Shown in pieces: positions 12,438-25,491 of a stretch of 64,000 nt of DNA. The stretch comes from Psococerastis gibbosa (Eukaryota; Arthropoda; Insecta; Psocodea; Psocidae). Position numbers and translations under genes: made by a program. Location: assembly GCA_963971405.1 (NCBI GenBank), contig CAXART010000009.1, positions 434,001 through 498,000 of the forward strand. Reading direction: 5' to 3'. How positions within the stretch are numbered: the first letter of the stretch is position 1; each line of letters begins with the position of its first letter. A model generated the notes under the pieces. That model was not told where the DNA came from and made no database searches. It saw nothing but the letters and a program-made list of their open reading frames with translations.

Positions 12438-14158
12438 ATCTTATTCTTGTCGAATGAATTTTTTTTAGCTACATTTACACCGATGAACACGCAGGAACAA
12501 TTGCTCAATGTTAAGTACAATACAATGAGCCAAAATAAGCAAAATTAAGACACCTATATCTTTTTAAAACCTTTAAAAAAAATAAAATAAGTAATTAGCT
12601 ATTTTTCTTATTCCTGTCGAATGAATTTTTTTTAGCTACATTTACACCGATGAACACGCAGGAACAATTGCTCAATGTAAAGTACAATACAATGAGGCAA
12701 AATAAGCAAAATTAAGACACCTATATCTTTTTAAAACCTTTAAAAAAATAAAATAAGTAAATAGCTATTTTTCCTATTCTTTACGAATGAATTTTTTTTA
12801 GCTACATTTACACCGATGAACACGCAGGAGCAACTGCTCAATGTTAAGTACAATACAATGAGCCAAAATAAGCCAAATTAAGACACCCGCGTCATATCAA
12901 GACCTTTAAAAAAAATAAAATAAGTATATAGCTATTTTTCGTATTCTTGTCGAATGAATTTTTTGTAGCTACATTTACACCGATGTACACGCAGGAGCAA
13001 GTGGTCAATGTTAAGTACAATACAATGAGCCAAAATAAGCAAAATTAAGACACCTATATCTTTTTAAAACCTTTAAAAAAAATAAAATAAGTAATTAGCT
13101 ATTTTTCTTATTCTTGTCGAATGAATTTTTTTTTGCTACATTTACACCGATGAACACGCACGAGCAATTGCTCAATGTCAAGTACAATACAATGAGCCTA
13201 AATGAGCAAAATTAAGACACCTATATCTTTTTAAGACCTTTAAAAAAAATAAAATAAGTAAATAGCTATTTATCTTATTCTTGTCGAATGAATTTGTTAT
13301 AGCTACATTTACACCGATGAACACGCAGGAACAATTGCTCAATGTTAAGTACAATACAATGAGCCAAAATAAGCAAAATTAAGACACCTATATCTTTTTA
13401 AAACCTTTAAAAAAAATAATATAAGTAATTAGCTATTTTTCTTATTCCTGTCGAATGAATTTTTTTTAGCTACATTTACACCGATGAACACGCAGGAACA
13501 ATTGCTCAATGTTAAGTACAATACAATGAGGCAAAATAAGCAAAATTAAGACACCTATATCTTTTTAAAACCTTTAAAAAAATAAAATAAGTAAATAGCT
13601 ATTTTTCCTATTCTTGTCGAATGAATTTTTTTTAGCTACATTTACACCGATGAACACGCAGGAGCAACTGCTCAATGTTAAGTACAATACAATGAGCCAA
13701 AATAAGCCAAATTAAGACACATGCGTCATATCAAGACCTTTAAAAAAAATAAAATAAGTATATAGCTATTTTTCGTATTCTTGTCGAATGAATTTTTTGT
13801 AGCTTCATTTACACCGATGTACACGCAGGAGCAAGTGGTCAATGTTAAGTACAATACAATGAGCCTAAATAAGCAAAATTAAGACACCTATATCTTTTTA
13901 AGACCTTTAAAAAAAATAAAATAAGTAAATAGCTATTTTTCTTATTCCTGTCGAATGAATTTTTTTTAGCTACATTTACAACGACGAACACGCAGGAACA
14001 ATAGCTCATTGTTAAGTACAATACAGTGAGCCAAAATAGGCAAAATTAAGACACCTATATCTTTTTAAAACCTTTAAAAAAAATAAAATAAGTAAATAGC
14101 TATTTTTCTTATTCTTGTCTAATGAATTTTTTTTAGCTACATTTACACCGATGAACAC

Positions 14159-17100
14159 GCAGGAACAATTGCTCAATGTTGAGTACAATACAATGAGCCA
14201 AAATAAGCCAAACTAAGACACCCGTGTCATATCAAGACCTTTAAAAAAAATAAAATAAGTATATAGCTATTTTTCGTATTCTTGTCGAATGAATTTTTTG
14301 TAGCTACATTTACACCGATGTACACGCAGGAGCAAGTGTTCAATGTTAAGTACAATAGAATGAGCCTAAATAAGCAAAATTAAGACACCTATATCTTTTA
14401 AAGACCTTTAAAAAAAATAAAATAAGTAAATAGCTATTTTTCTTATTCTTGTCGAATGAATTTTTTTTAGCTACATTTACACCGATGAACACGCAGGAGC
14501 AATTGTTCAATGTTAAGTACAATACAATGAGCCAAAATAAGCAAAATTAAGACACTCATATCATATCAAGACCTTTAAAAAAAAAAATAAGTATATAGCT
14601 ATTTTTCTTATTCTTGTCGAATGAATTTTTTGTAGCTACATTTACACCGATGAACACGCTGGAGCAATTGCCTAATGTTATATACAGTACAATGAGCCAA
14701 AATAAGCAAAATAAAGACACCTATATCTTTTTAAAACCTTTAAAAAAATAAAATAAGTAAATAGCTATTTTTCTTATTCTTGTCGAATGAATTTTTTTTA
14801 GCTACATTTACACCGATGAACACGCAGGAGCAATTGCTCAATGTTAATTACAATACAATAAGCCAAAATAAGCCAAATTAAGACACCCGTGTCATATCAA
14901 GACCTTTAAAAAAAATAAAATAAGTATTTAGCTAATTTTCTTATTCTTGTCGAATGAATTTTTTTTAGCAACATTTAAACCGATGTACAAGCAGGAGCAA
15001 TTGTTTAATATCAAGTGCGATACAATGAGCCAAAATAAGCAAAATTAAGACACCTACATCTTTTAGAAACCTTTAAAAAAATAAAATAAGTAAATAGCTA
15101 TTTTTCTTATTCTTGTCGAATAAATTTTTTTTAGCTACATTTACAACGATGAACACGCAGAAGCAATTGCTCAATGTTAATTACAATACAATGAGCCAAA
15201 ATAAGCCAAATTTAGACACCCGTGTCATATCAAGACCTTTAAAAAAAATAAAATAAGTATATAGCTAATTTTCTTATTCTTGTCGAATGAATTTTTTTTA
15301 GCTACATTTACACCGATGAACACAAAGGAGCAATTGCTCAATGTTAAGTACAATACAATGAGCCAAAATAAGCAAAATTTAGACACCCAAATCATATCAA
15401 GACCTTTAAAAAAATAATATAAGTAAATAGCTATTTTTTTTATTTTTGTCGAATGAATTTTTTTTAGCAACATTTAAACCGATGAACACGCAGGAGCAAT
15501 TGCTCAATGTCACGTACAATACAATGAGCCTAAATAAGCAAAATTAAGACACCTATATCTTTTTAAGACCTTTAAAAAAAATAAAATAAGTAAAAAGCTA
15601 TTTTTCTTATTCTTGTCGAATGAATTTTTTTTAGCTACATTTACACCGATGAACACGCAGGAACAATTGCTCAATGTTAAGTACAATACAATGAGCCAAA
15701 ATAAGCAAAACTAAGACACCTATATCTTTTTAAAACCTTTAAAAAAAATAAAATAAGTAATTAGCTATTTTTCTTATTCTTGTCGAATGAATTTTTTTTA
15801 GCTACATTTACACCGATGAACACGCACGAGCAATTGCTCAATGTCAAGTACAATACAATGAGCCTAAATAAGCAAAATTAAGACACCTATATCTTTTTAA
15901 GACCTTTAAAAAAAATAAAATAAGTAAATAGCTATTTATCTTATTCTTGTCGAATGAATTTTTTTTAGCTACATTTACACCGATGAACACGCAGGAACAA
16001 TTGCTCAATGTTAAGTACAATACAATGAGCCAAAATAAGCAAAATTAAGACACCTATATCTTTTTAAAACCTTTAAAAAAAATAAAATAAGTAATTAGCT
16101 ATTTTTCTTATTCCTGTCGAATGAATTTTTTTTAGCTACATTTACACCGATGAACACGCAGGAACAATTGCTCAATGTTAAGTACAATACAATGAGGCAA
16201 AATAAGCAAAATTAAGACACCTATATCTTTTTAAAACCTTTAAAAAAATAAAATAAGTAAATAGCTATTTTTCCTATTCTTTACGAATGAATTTTTTTTA
16301 GCTACATTTACACCGATGAACACGCAGGAGCAACTGCTCAATGTTAAGTACAATACAATGAGCCATCATAAGCCAAATTAAGACACCCGCGTCATATCAA
16401 GACCTTTAAAAAAAATAAAATAAGTATATAGCTATTTTTCGTATTCTTGTCGAATGAATTTTTTGTAGCTACATTTACACCGATGTACACGCAGGAGCAA
16501 GTGGTCAATGTTAAGTACAATACAATGAGCCAAAATAAGCAAAATTAAGACACCTATATCTTTTTAAAACCTTTAAAAAAAATAAAATAAGTAATTAGCT
16601 ATTTTTCTTATTCTTGTCGAATGAATTTTTTTTAGCTACATTTACACCGATGAACACGCACGAGCAATTGCTCAATGTCAAGTACAATACAATGAGCCTA
16701 AATGAGCAAAATTAAGACACCTATATCTTTTTAAGACCTTTAAAAAAAATAAAATAAGTAAATAGCTATTTATCTTATTCTTGTCGAATGAATTTGTTAT
16801 AGCTCCATTTACACCGATGAACACGCAGGAACAATTGCTCAATGTTAAGTACAATACAATGAGCCAAAATAAGCAAAATTAAGACACCTATATCTTTTTA
16901 AAACCTTTAAAAAAAATAAAATAAGTAATTAGCTATTTTTCTTATTCCTGTCGAATGAATTTTTTTTAGCTACATTTACACCGATGAACACGCAGGAACA
17001 ATTGCTCAATGTTAAGTACAATACAATGAGGCAAAATAAGCAAAATTAAGACACCTATATCTTTTTAAAACCTTTAAAAAAATAAAATAAGTAAATAGCT

Positions 17101-17658
17101 ATTTTTCCTATTCTTGTCGAATGAATTTTTTTTAGCTACATTTACACCGATGAACACGCAGGAGCAACTGCTCAATGTTAAGTACAATACAATGAGCCAA
17201 AATAAGCCAAATTAAGACACATGCGTCATATCAAGACCTTTAAAAAAAATAAAATAAGTATATAGCTATTTTTCGTATTCTTGTCGAATGAATTTTTTGT
17301 AGCTTCATTTACACCGATGTACACGCAGGAGCAAGTGGTCAATGTTAAGTACAATACAATGAGCCTAAATAAGCAAAATTAAGACACCTATATCTTTTTA
17401 AGACCTTTAAAAAAAATAAAATAAGTAAATAGCTATTTTTCTTATTCCTGTCGAATGAATTTTTTTTAGCTACATTTACAACGACGAACACGCAGGAACA
17501 ATAGCTCATTGTTAAGTACAATACAGTGAGCCAAAATAGGCAAAATTAAGACACCTATATCTTTTTAAAACCTTTAAAAAAAATAAAATAAGTAAATAGC
17601 TATTTTTCTTATTCTTGTCTAATGAATTTTTTTTAGCTACATTTACACCGATGAACAC
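14159..17658 (+). repeat. HOR copy D, 21 monomers (3500 bp)
   Basis: Exact 3500-bp step from copy C with the same monomer order. Private changes noticed: GAGCCATCATAAG at about 16361 (in place of GAGCCAAAATAAG) and AGCTCCATTT at about 16801 (in place of AGCTACATTT). AGCTTCATTT at about 17301 is shared with C, F and G. Confidence 0.93.
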
Positions 17659-20600
17659 GCAGGAACAATTGCTCAATGTTGAGTACAATACAATGAGCCA
17701 AAATAAGCCAAACTAAGACACCCGTGTCATATCAAGACCTTTAAAAAAAATAAAATAAGTATATAGCTATTTTTCGTATTCTTGTCGAATGAATTTTTTG
17801 TAGCTACATTTACACCGATGTACACGCAGGAGCAAGTGTTCAATGTTAAGTACAATACAATGAGCCTAAATAAGCAAAATTAAGACACCTATATCTTTTA
17901 AAGACCTTTAAAAAAAATAAAATAAGTAAATAGCTATTTTTCTTATTCTTGTCGAATGAATTTTTTTTAGCTACATTTACACCGATGAACACGCAGGAGC
18001 AATTGTTCAATGTTAAGTACAATACAATGAGCCAAAATAAGCAAAATTAAGACACTCATATCATATCAAGACCTTTAAAAAAAAAAATAAGTATATAGCT
18101 ATTTTTCTTATTCTTGTCGAATGAATTTTTTGTAGCTACATTTACACCGATGAACACGCTGGAGCAATTGCCTAATGTTATATACAGTACAATTAGCCAA
18201 AATAAGCAAAATAAAGACACCTATATCTTTTTAAAACCTTTAAAAAAATAAAATAAGTAAATAGCTATTTTTCTTATTCTTGTCGAATGAATTTTTTTTA
18301 GCTACATTTACACCGATGAACACGCAGGAGCAATTGCTCAATGTTAATTACAATACATTAAGCCAAAATAAGCCAAATTAAGACACCCGTGTCATATCAA
18401 GACCTTTAAAAAAAAAAAAATAAGTATTTAGCTAATTTTCTTATTCTTGTCGAATGAATTTTTTTTAGCAACATTTAAACCGATGTACAAGCAGGAGCAA
18501 TTGTTTAATATCAAGTGCGATACAATGAGCCAAAATAAGCAAAATTAAGACACCTACATCTTTTAGAAACCTTTAAAAAAATAAAATAAGTAAATAGCTA
18601 TTTTTCTTATTCTTGTCGAATAAATTTTTTTTAGCTACATTTACAACGATGAACACGCAGAAGCAATTGCTCAATGTTAATTACAATACAATGAGCCAAA
18701 ATAAGCCAAATTTAGACACCCGTGTCATATCAAGACCTTTAAAAAAAATAAAATAAGTATATAGCTAATTTTCTTATTCTTGTCGAATGAATTTTTTTTA
18801 GCTACATTTACACCGATGAACACAAAGGAGCAATTGCTCAATGTTAAGTACAATACAATGAGCCAAAATAAGCAAAATTTAGACACCCAAATCATATCAA
18901 GACCTTTAAAAAAATAATATAAGTAAATAGCTATTTTTTTTATTTTTGTCGAATGAATTTTTTTTAGCAACATTTAAACCGATGAACACGCAGGAGCAAT
19001 TGCTCAATGTCACGTACAATACAATGAGCCTAAATAAGCAAAATTAAGACACCTATGTCTTTTTAAGACCTTTAAAAAAAATAAAATAAGTAAAAAGCTA
19101 TTTTTCTTATTCTTGTCGAATGAATTTTTTTTAGCTACATTTACACCGATGAACACGCAGGAACAATTGCTCAATGTTAAGTACAATACAATGAGCCAAA
19201 ATAAGCAAAATTAAGACACCTATATCTTTTTAAAACCTTTAAAAAAAATAAAATAAGTAAAAAGCTATTTTTCTTATTCTTGTCGAATGAATTTTTTTTA
19301 GCTACATTTACACCGATGAACACGCAGGAACAATTGCTCAATGTTAAGTACAATACAATGAGCCAAAATAAGCAAAATTAAGACACCTATATCTTTTTAA
19401 AACCTTTAAAAAAAATAAAATAAGTAATTAGCTATTTTTCTTATTCCTGTCGAATGAATTTTTTTTAGCTACATTTACACCGATGAACACGCAGGAACAA
19501 TTGCTCAATGTTAAGTACAATACAATGAGGCAAAATAAGCAAAATTAAGACACCTATATCTTTTTAAAACCTTTAAAAAAATAAAATAAGTAAATAGCTA
19601 TTTTTCCTATTCTTTACGAATGAATTTTTTTTAGCTACATTTACACCGATGAACACGCAGGAGCAACTGCTCAATGTTAAGTACAATACAATGAGCCAAA
19701 ATAAGCCAAATTAAGACACCCGCGTCATATCAAGACCTTTAAAAAAAATAAAATAAGTATATAGCTATTTTTCGTATTCTTGTCGAATGAATTTTTTGTA
19801 GCTACATTTACACCGATGTACACGCAGGAGCAAGTGGTCAATGTTAAGTACAATACAATGAGCCTAAATAAGCAAAATTAATACACCTATATCTTTTTAA
19901 GACCTTTAAAAAAAATAAAATAAGTAAATAGCTATTTTTCTTATTCCTGTCGAATGAATTTTTTTTAGCTACATTTACAACGACGAACACGCAGGAACAA
20001 TAGCTCATTGTTAAGTACAATACAGTGAGCCAAAATAAGCAAAACTAAGACACCTATATCTTTTTAAAACCTTTAAAAAAAAATAAAATAAGTAAATAGC
20101 TATTTTTCTTATTCTTGTCTAATGAATTTTTTTTAGCTACATTTACACCGATGAACACGCAGGAACAATTGCTCAATGTTATGTACAATACAATGAGCCA
20201 AAATAAGCCAAACTAAGACACCCGTGTCATATCAAGACCTTTAAAAAAAATAAAATAAGTATATAGCTATTTTTCGTATTCTTGTCGAATGAATTTTTTG
20301 TAGCTACATTTACACCGATGTACACGCAGGAGCAAGTGTTCAATGTTAAGTACAATACAATGAGCCTAAATAAGCAAAATTAAGACACCTATATCTTTTA
20401 AAGACCTTTAAAAAAAATAATATAAGTAAATAGCTATTTTTCTTATTCTTGTCGAATGAATTTTTTTTAGCTACATTTACACCGATGAACACGCAGGAAC
20501 AATTGCTCAATGTTAAGTACAATACAATGAGCCAAATTAAGCAAAATTAAGACACCTATATCTTTTTAAAACCTTTAAAAAAAATAAAATAAGTAAATAG

Positions 20601-21991
20601 CTATTTTTCTTATTCTTGTCGAATGAATTTTTTTTAGCTACATTTACACCGATGAACACGCAGGAGCAATTGCTCAATGTTAAGTGCAATACAGTGAGCC
20701 AAAATAAGCAAAATAAAGACACTCATATCATATCAAGACCTTTAAAAAAAAAAAATAAGTATATAGCTATTTTTCTTATTCTTGTCGAATGAATTTTTTG
20801 TAGCTACATTTACACCGATGAACACGCTGGAGCAATTGCCTAATGTTAGATACAGTACAGTGAGCCAAAATAAGCAAAATAAAGACACCTATATCTTTTT
20901 AAAACCTTTAAAAAAATAAAATAAGTAAATAGCTATTTTTCTTATTCTTGTCGAATGAATTTTTTTTAGCTACATTTACACCGATGAACACGCAGGAGCA
21001 ATTGCTCAATGTTAGTTACAATACAATGAGCCAAAATAAGCCAAATTAAGACACCTATATCTTTTTAAAACCTTTAAAAAAAATAAAATAAGTAAATAGC
21101 TATTTTTCTTATTCTTGTCGAATGAATTTTTTTTAGCTACATTTACAACGATGAACACGCAGAGGCAATTGTTTAATATCAAGTACGATACAATGAGCCA
21201 AAATAAGCAAAATTAAGACACCTACATCTTTTAGAAACCTTTAAAAAAATAAAATAAGTAAATAGCTATTTTTCTTATTATTGTCGAATGAATTTTTTTT
21301 AGCTACATTTACAACGATGAACACGCAGAGGCAATTGTTTAATATCAAGTACGATACAATGAGCCAAAATAAGCAAAATTAAGACACCTACATCTTTTAG
21401 AAACCTTTAAAAAAATAAAATAAGTAAATAGCTATTTTTCTTATTCTTGTCGAATGAATTTTTTTTAGCTACATTTACAAAGATGAACACGCAGAGGCAA
21501 TTGCTCAATGTTAATTACAATACAATGAGCCAAAATAAGCCAAATTTAGACACCCGTGTCATATCAAGACCTTTAAAAAAAATAAAATAAGTATATAGCT
21601 ATTTTTCGTATTCTTGTCGAATGAATTTTTTGTAGCTTCATTTACACCGATGTACACGCAGGAGCAAGTGGTCAATGTTAAGTACAATACAATGAGCCTA
21701 AATAAGCAAAATTAAGACACCTATATCTTTTTAAGACCTTTAAAAAAAATAAAATAAGTAAATAGCTATTTTTCTTATTCCTGTCGAATGAATTTTTTTT
21801 AGCTACATTTACAACGACGAACACGCAGGAACAATAGCTCATTGTTAAGTACAATACAGTGAGCCAAAATAGGCAAAATTAAGACACCTATATCTTTTTA
21901 AAACCTTTAAAAAAAATAAAATAAGTAAATAGCTATTTTTCTTATTCTTGTCTAATGAATTTTTTTTAGCTACATTTACACCGATGAACAC
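17659..21991 (+). repeat. HOR copy E, 26 monomers (4333 bp), chimeric
   Basis: The first 15 monomers (to 20158) follow the 21-mer but with one monomer missing and another replaced (around 19157-19490, two successive units carry GTAAAAAGC). A second diagnostic start with GTTATG follows at 20159, opening about nine monomers of the subarray-2 type. The last stretch, from about 21602, is again the tail of the 21-mer (GTATATAGC, AGCTTCATTT, CGACGAACAC). It is thus a joint between the two HOR families. Confidence 0.85.
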
Positions 21992-24900
21992 GCAGGAACA
22001 ATTGCTCAATGTTGAGTACAATACAATGAGCCAAAATAAGCCAAACTAAGACACCCGTGTCATATCAAGACCTTTAAAAAAAATAAAATAAGTATATAGC
22101 TATTTTTCGTATTCTTGTCGAATGAATTTTTTGTAGCTACATTTACACCGATGTACACGCAGGAGCAAGTGTTCAATGTTAAGTACAATAGAATGAGCCT
22201 AAATAAGCAAAATTAAGACACCTATATCTTTTAAAGACCTTTAAAAAAAATAAAATAAGTAAATAGCTATTTTTCTTATTCTTGTCGAATGAATTTTTTT
22301 TAGCTACATTTACACCGATGAACACGCAGGAGCAATTGTTCAATGTTAAGTACAATACAATGAGCCAAAATAAGCAAAATTAAGACACTCATATCATATC
22401 AAGACCTTTAAAAAAAAAAATAAGTATATAGCTATTTTTCTTATTCTTGTCGAATGAATTTTTTGTAGCTACATTTACACCGATGAACACGCTGGAGCAA
22501 TTGCCTAATGTTATATACAGTACAATGAGCCAAAATAAGCAAAATAAAGACACCTATATCTTTTTAAAACCTTTAAAAAAATAAAATAAGTAAATAGCTA
22601 TTTTTCTTATTCTTGTCGAATGAATTTTTTTTAGCTACATTTACACCGATGAACACGCAGGAGCAATTGCTCAATGTTAATTACAATACAATAAGCCAAA
22701 ATAAGCCAAATTAAGACACCCGTGTCATATCAAGACCTTTAAAAAAAATAAAATAAGTATTTAGCTAATTTTCTTATTCTTGTCGAATGAATTTTTTTTA
22801 GCAACATTTAAACCGATGTACAAGCAGGAGCAATTGTTTAATATCAAGTGCGATACAATGAGCCAAAATAAGCAAAATTAAGACACCTACATCTTTTAGA
22901 AACCTTTAAAAAAATAAAATAAGTAAATAGCTATTTTTCTTATTCTTGTCGAATAAATTTTTTTTAGCTACATTTACAACGATGAACACGCAGAAGCAAT
23001 TGCTCAATGTTAATTACAATACAATGAGCCAAAATAAGCCAAATTTAGACACCCGTGTCATATCAAGACCTTTAAAAAAAATAAAATAAGTATATAGCTA
23101 ATTTTCTTATTCTTGTCGAATGAATTTTTTTTAGCTACATTTACACCGATGAACACAAAGGAGCAATTGCTCAATGTTAAGTACAATACAATGAGCCAAA
23201 ATAAGCAAAATTTAGACACCCAAATCATATCAAGACCTTTAAAAAAATAATATAAGTAAATAGCTATTTTTTTTATTTTTGTCGAATGAATTTTTTTTAG
23301 CAACATTTAAACCGATGAACACGCAGGAGCAATTGCTCAATGTCACGTACAATACAATGAGCCTAAATAAGCAAAATTAAGACACCTATATCTTTTTAAG
23401 ACCTTTAAAAAAAATAAAATAAGTAAAAAGCTATTTTTCTTATTCTTGTCGAATGAATTTTTTTTAGCTACATTTACACCGATGAACACGCAGGAACAAT
23501 TGCTCAATGTTAAGTACAATACAATGAGCCAAAATAAGCAAAACTAAGACACCTATATCTTTTTAAAACCTTTAAAAAAAATAAAATAAGTAATTAGCTA
23601 TTTTTCTTATTCTTGTCGAATGAATTTTTTTTAGCTACATTTACACCGATGAACACGCACGAGCAATTGCTCAATGTCAAGTACAATACAATGAGCCTAA
23701 ATAAGCAAAATTAAGACACCTATATCTTTTTAAGACCTTTAAAAAAAATAAAATAAGTAAATAGCTATTTATCTTATTCTTGTCGAATGAATTTTTTTTA
23801 GCTACATTTACACCGATGAACACGCAGGAACAATTGCTCAATGTTAAGTACAATACAATGAGCCAAAATAAGCAAAATTAAGACACCTATATCTTTTTAA
23901 AACCTTTAAAAAAAATAAAATAAGTAATTAGCTATTTTTCTTATTCCTGTCGAATGAATTTTTTTTAGCTACATTTACACCGATGAACACGCAGGAACAA
24001 TTGCTCAATGTTAAGTACAATACAATGAGGCAAAATAAGCAAAATTAAGACACCTATATCTTTTTAAAACCTTTAAAAAAATAAAATAAGTAAATAGCTA
24101 TTTTTCCTATTCTTTACGAATGAATTTTTTTTAGCTACATTTACACCGATGAACACGCAGGAGCAACTGCTCAATGTTAAGTACAATACAATGAGCCAAA
24201 ATAAGCCAAATTAAGACACCCGCGTCATATCAAGACCTTTAAAAAAAATAAAATAAGTATATAGCTATTTTTCGTATTCTTGTCGAATGAATTTTTTGTA
24301 GCTACATTTACACCGATGTACACGCAGGAGCAAGTGGTCAATGTTAAGTACAATACAATGAGCCAAAATAAGCAAAATTAAGACACCTATATCTTTTTAA
24401 AACCTTTAAAAAAAATAAAATAAGTAATTAGCTATTTTTCTTATTCTTGTCGAATGAATTTTTTTTAGCTACATTTACACCGATGAACACGCACGAGCAA
24501 TTGCTCAATGTCAAGTACAATACAATGAGCCTAAATGAGCAAAATTAAGACACCTATATCTTTTTAAGACCTTTAAAAAAAATAAAATAAGTAAATAGCT
24601 ATTTATCTTATTCTTGTCGAATGAATTTGTTATAGCTACATTTACACCGATGAACACGCAGGAACAATTGCTCAATGTTAAGTACAATACAATGAGCCAA
24701 AATAAGCAAAATTAAGACACCTATATCTTTTTAAAACCTTTAAAAAAAATAAAATAAGTAATTAGCTATTTTTCTTATTCCTGTCGAATGAATTTTTTTT
24801 AGCTACATTTACACCGATGAACACGCAGGAACAATTGCTCAATGTTAAGTACAATACAATGAGGCAAAATAAGCAAAATTAAGACACCTATATCTTTTTA

Positions 24901-25491
24901 AAACCTTTAAAAAAATAAAATAAGTAAATAGCTATTTTTCCTATTCTTGTCGAATGAATTTTTTTTAGCTACATTTACACCGATGAACACGCAGGAGCAA
25001 CTGCTCAATGTTAAGTACAATACAATGAGCCAAAATAAGCCAAATTAAGACACATGCGTCATATCAAGACCTTTAAAAAAAATAAAATAAGTATATAGCT
25101 ATTTTTCGTATTCTTGTCGAATGAATTTTTTGTAGCTTCATTTACACCGATGTACACGCAGGAGCAAGTGGTCAATGTTAAGTACAATACAATGAGCCTA
25201 AATAAGCAAAATTAAGACACCTATATCTTTTTAAGACCTTTAAAAAAAATAAAATAAGTAAATAGCTATTTTTCTTATTCCTGTCGAATGAATTTTTTTT
25301 AGCTACATTTACAACGACGAACACGCAGGAACAATAGCTCATTGTTAAGTACAATACAGTGAGCCAAAATAGGCAAAATTAAGACACCTATATCTTTTTA
25401 AAACCTTTAAAAAAAATAAAATAAGTAAATAGCTATTTTTCTTATTCTTGTCTAATGAATTTTTTTTAGCTACATTTACACCGATGAACAC
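21992..25491 (+). repeat. HOR copy F, 21 monomers (3500 bp)
   Basis: Same monomer order and length as C and D. I found no change private to this copy, making it the best consensus of the 21-mer. It keeps TACAATAGAATGAGCC (about 22185) and AGCTTCATTT (about 25133). Confidence 0.93.

Larger units (their letters stand above)
12324..12490 (+). repeat. Representative 167-bp monomer carrying both palindromes
   Basis: Monomer 11 of HOR copy C, given as the example unit. It contains GAGCAATTGCTC at 12328-12339, GCTCA and TGAGC arms at 12336-12340 and 12359-12363, A8 at 12408-12415, AAATAGCTATTT at 12426-12437 and T8 at 12459-12466. Three CpG dinucleotides are typical of the unit: in GTCGAA, in ACCGATG, and at the monomer junction CACGCA; this example has a fourth in GCACGAG. 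Confidence 0.92.
10659..14158 (+). repeat. HOR copy C, 21 monomers (3500 bp)
   Basis: Reference copy of the 21-mer. Monomer starts: 10659, 10826, 10993, 11158, 11324, 11491, 11657, 11824, 11990, 12157, 12324, 12491, 12658, 12824, 12991, 13158, 13325, 13492, 13658, 13825, 13992. It opens with the GTTGAG monomer and closes with the CGACGAACAC / ACAATAGCTCATTG monomer. Changes private to this copy by eye: GTAAAGTAC at about 12677, TTTTTGCTAC at about 13131 and AATAATATAAG at about 13426. Confidence 0.93.
10659..21991. repeat. 11333-bp duplicated segment, first copy (C-D-E)
   Basis: HOR copies C, D and E (68 monomers) are followed directly by F, G and H at a constant offset of 11333 bp: 10659 to 21992, 14159 to 25492, 17659 to 28992. 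C and D share TACAATAGAATGAGCC with F and G, while E and H both have TACAATACAATGAGCC and share private variants absent elsewhere in 1b, namely TACATTAAGCC (18355, 29688) and CACCTATGTC (19050, 30384). Confidence 0.88.

Noticed and set aside
12324-12490. CENP-B box
   Set aside because: The only TTCG is in the minus-strand reading of GTCGAATG (ATTCGACAAG); the required downstream A and CGGG of the box are absent in every variant I looked at.
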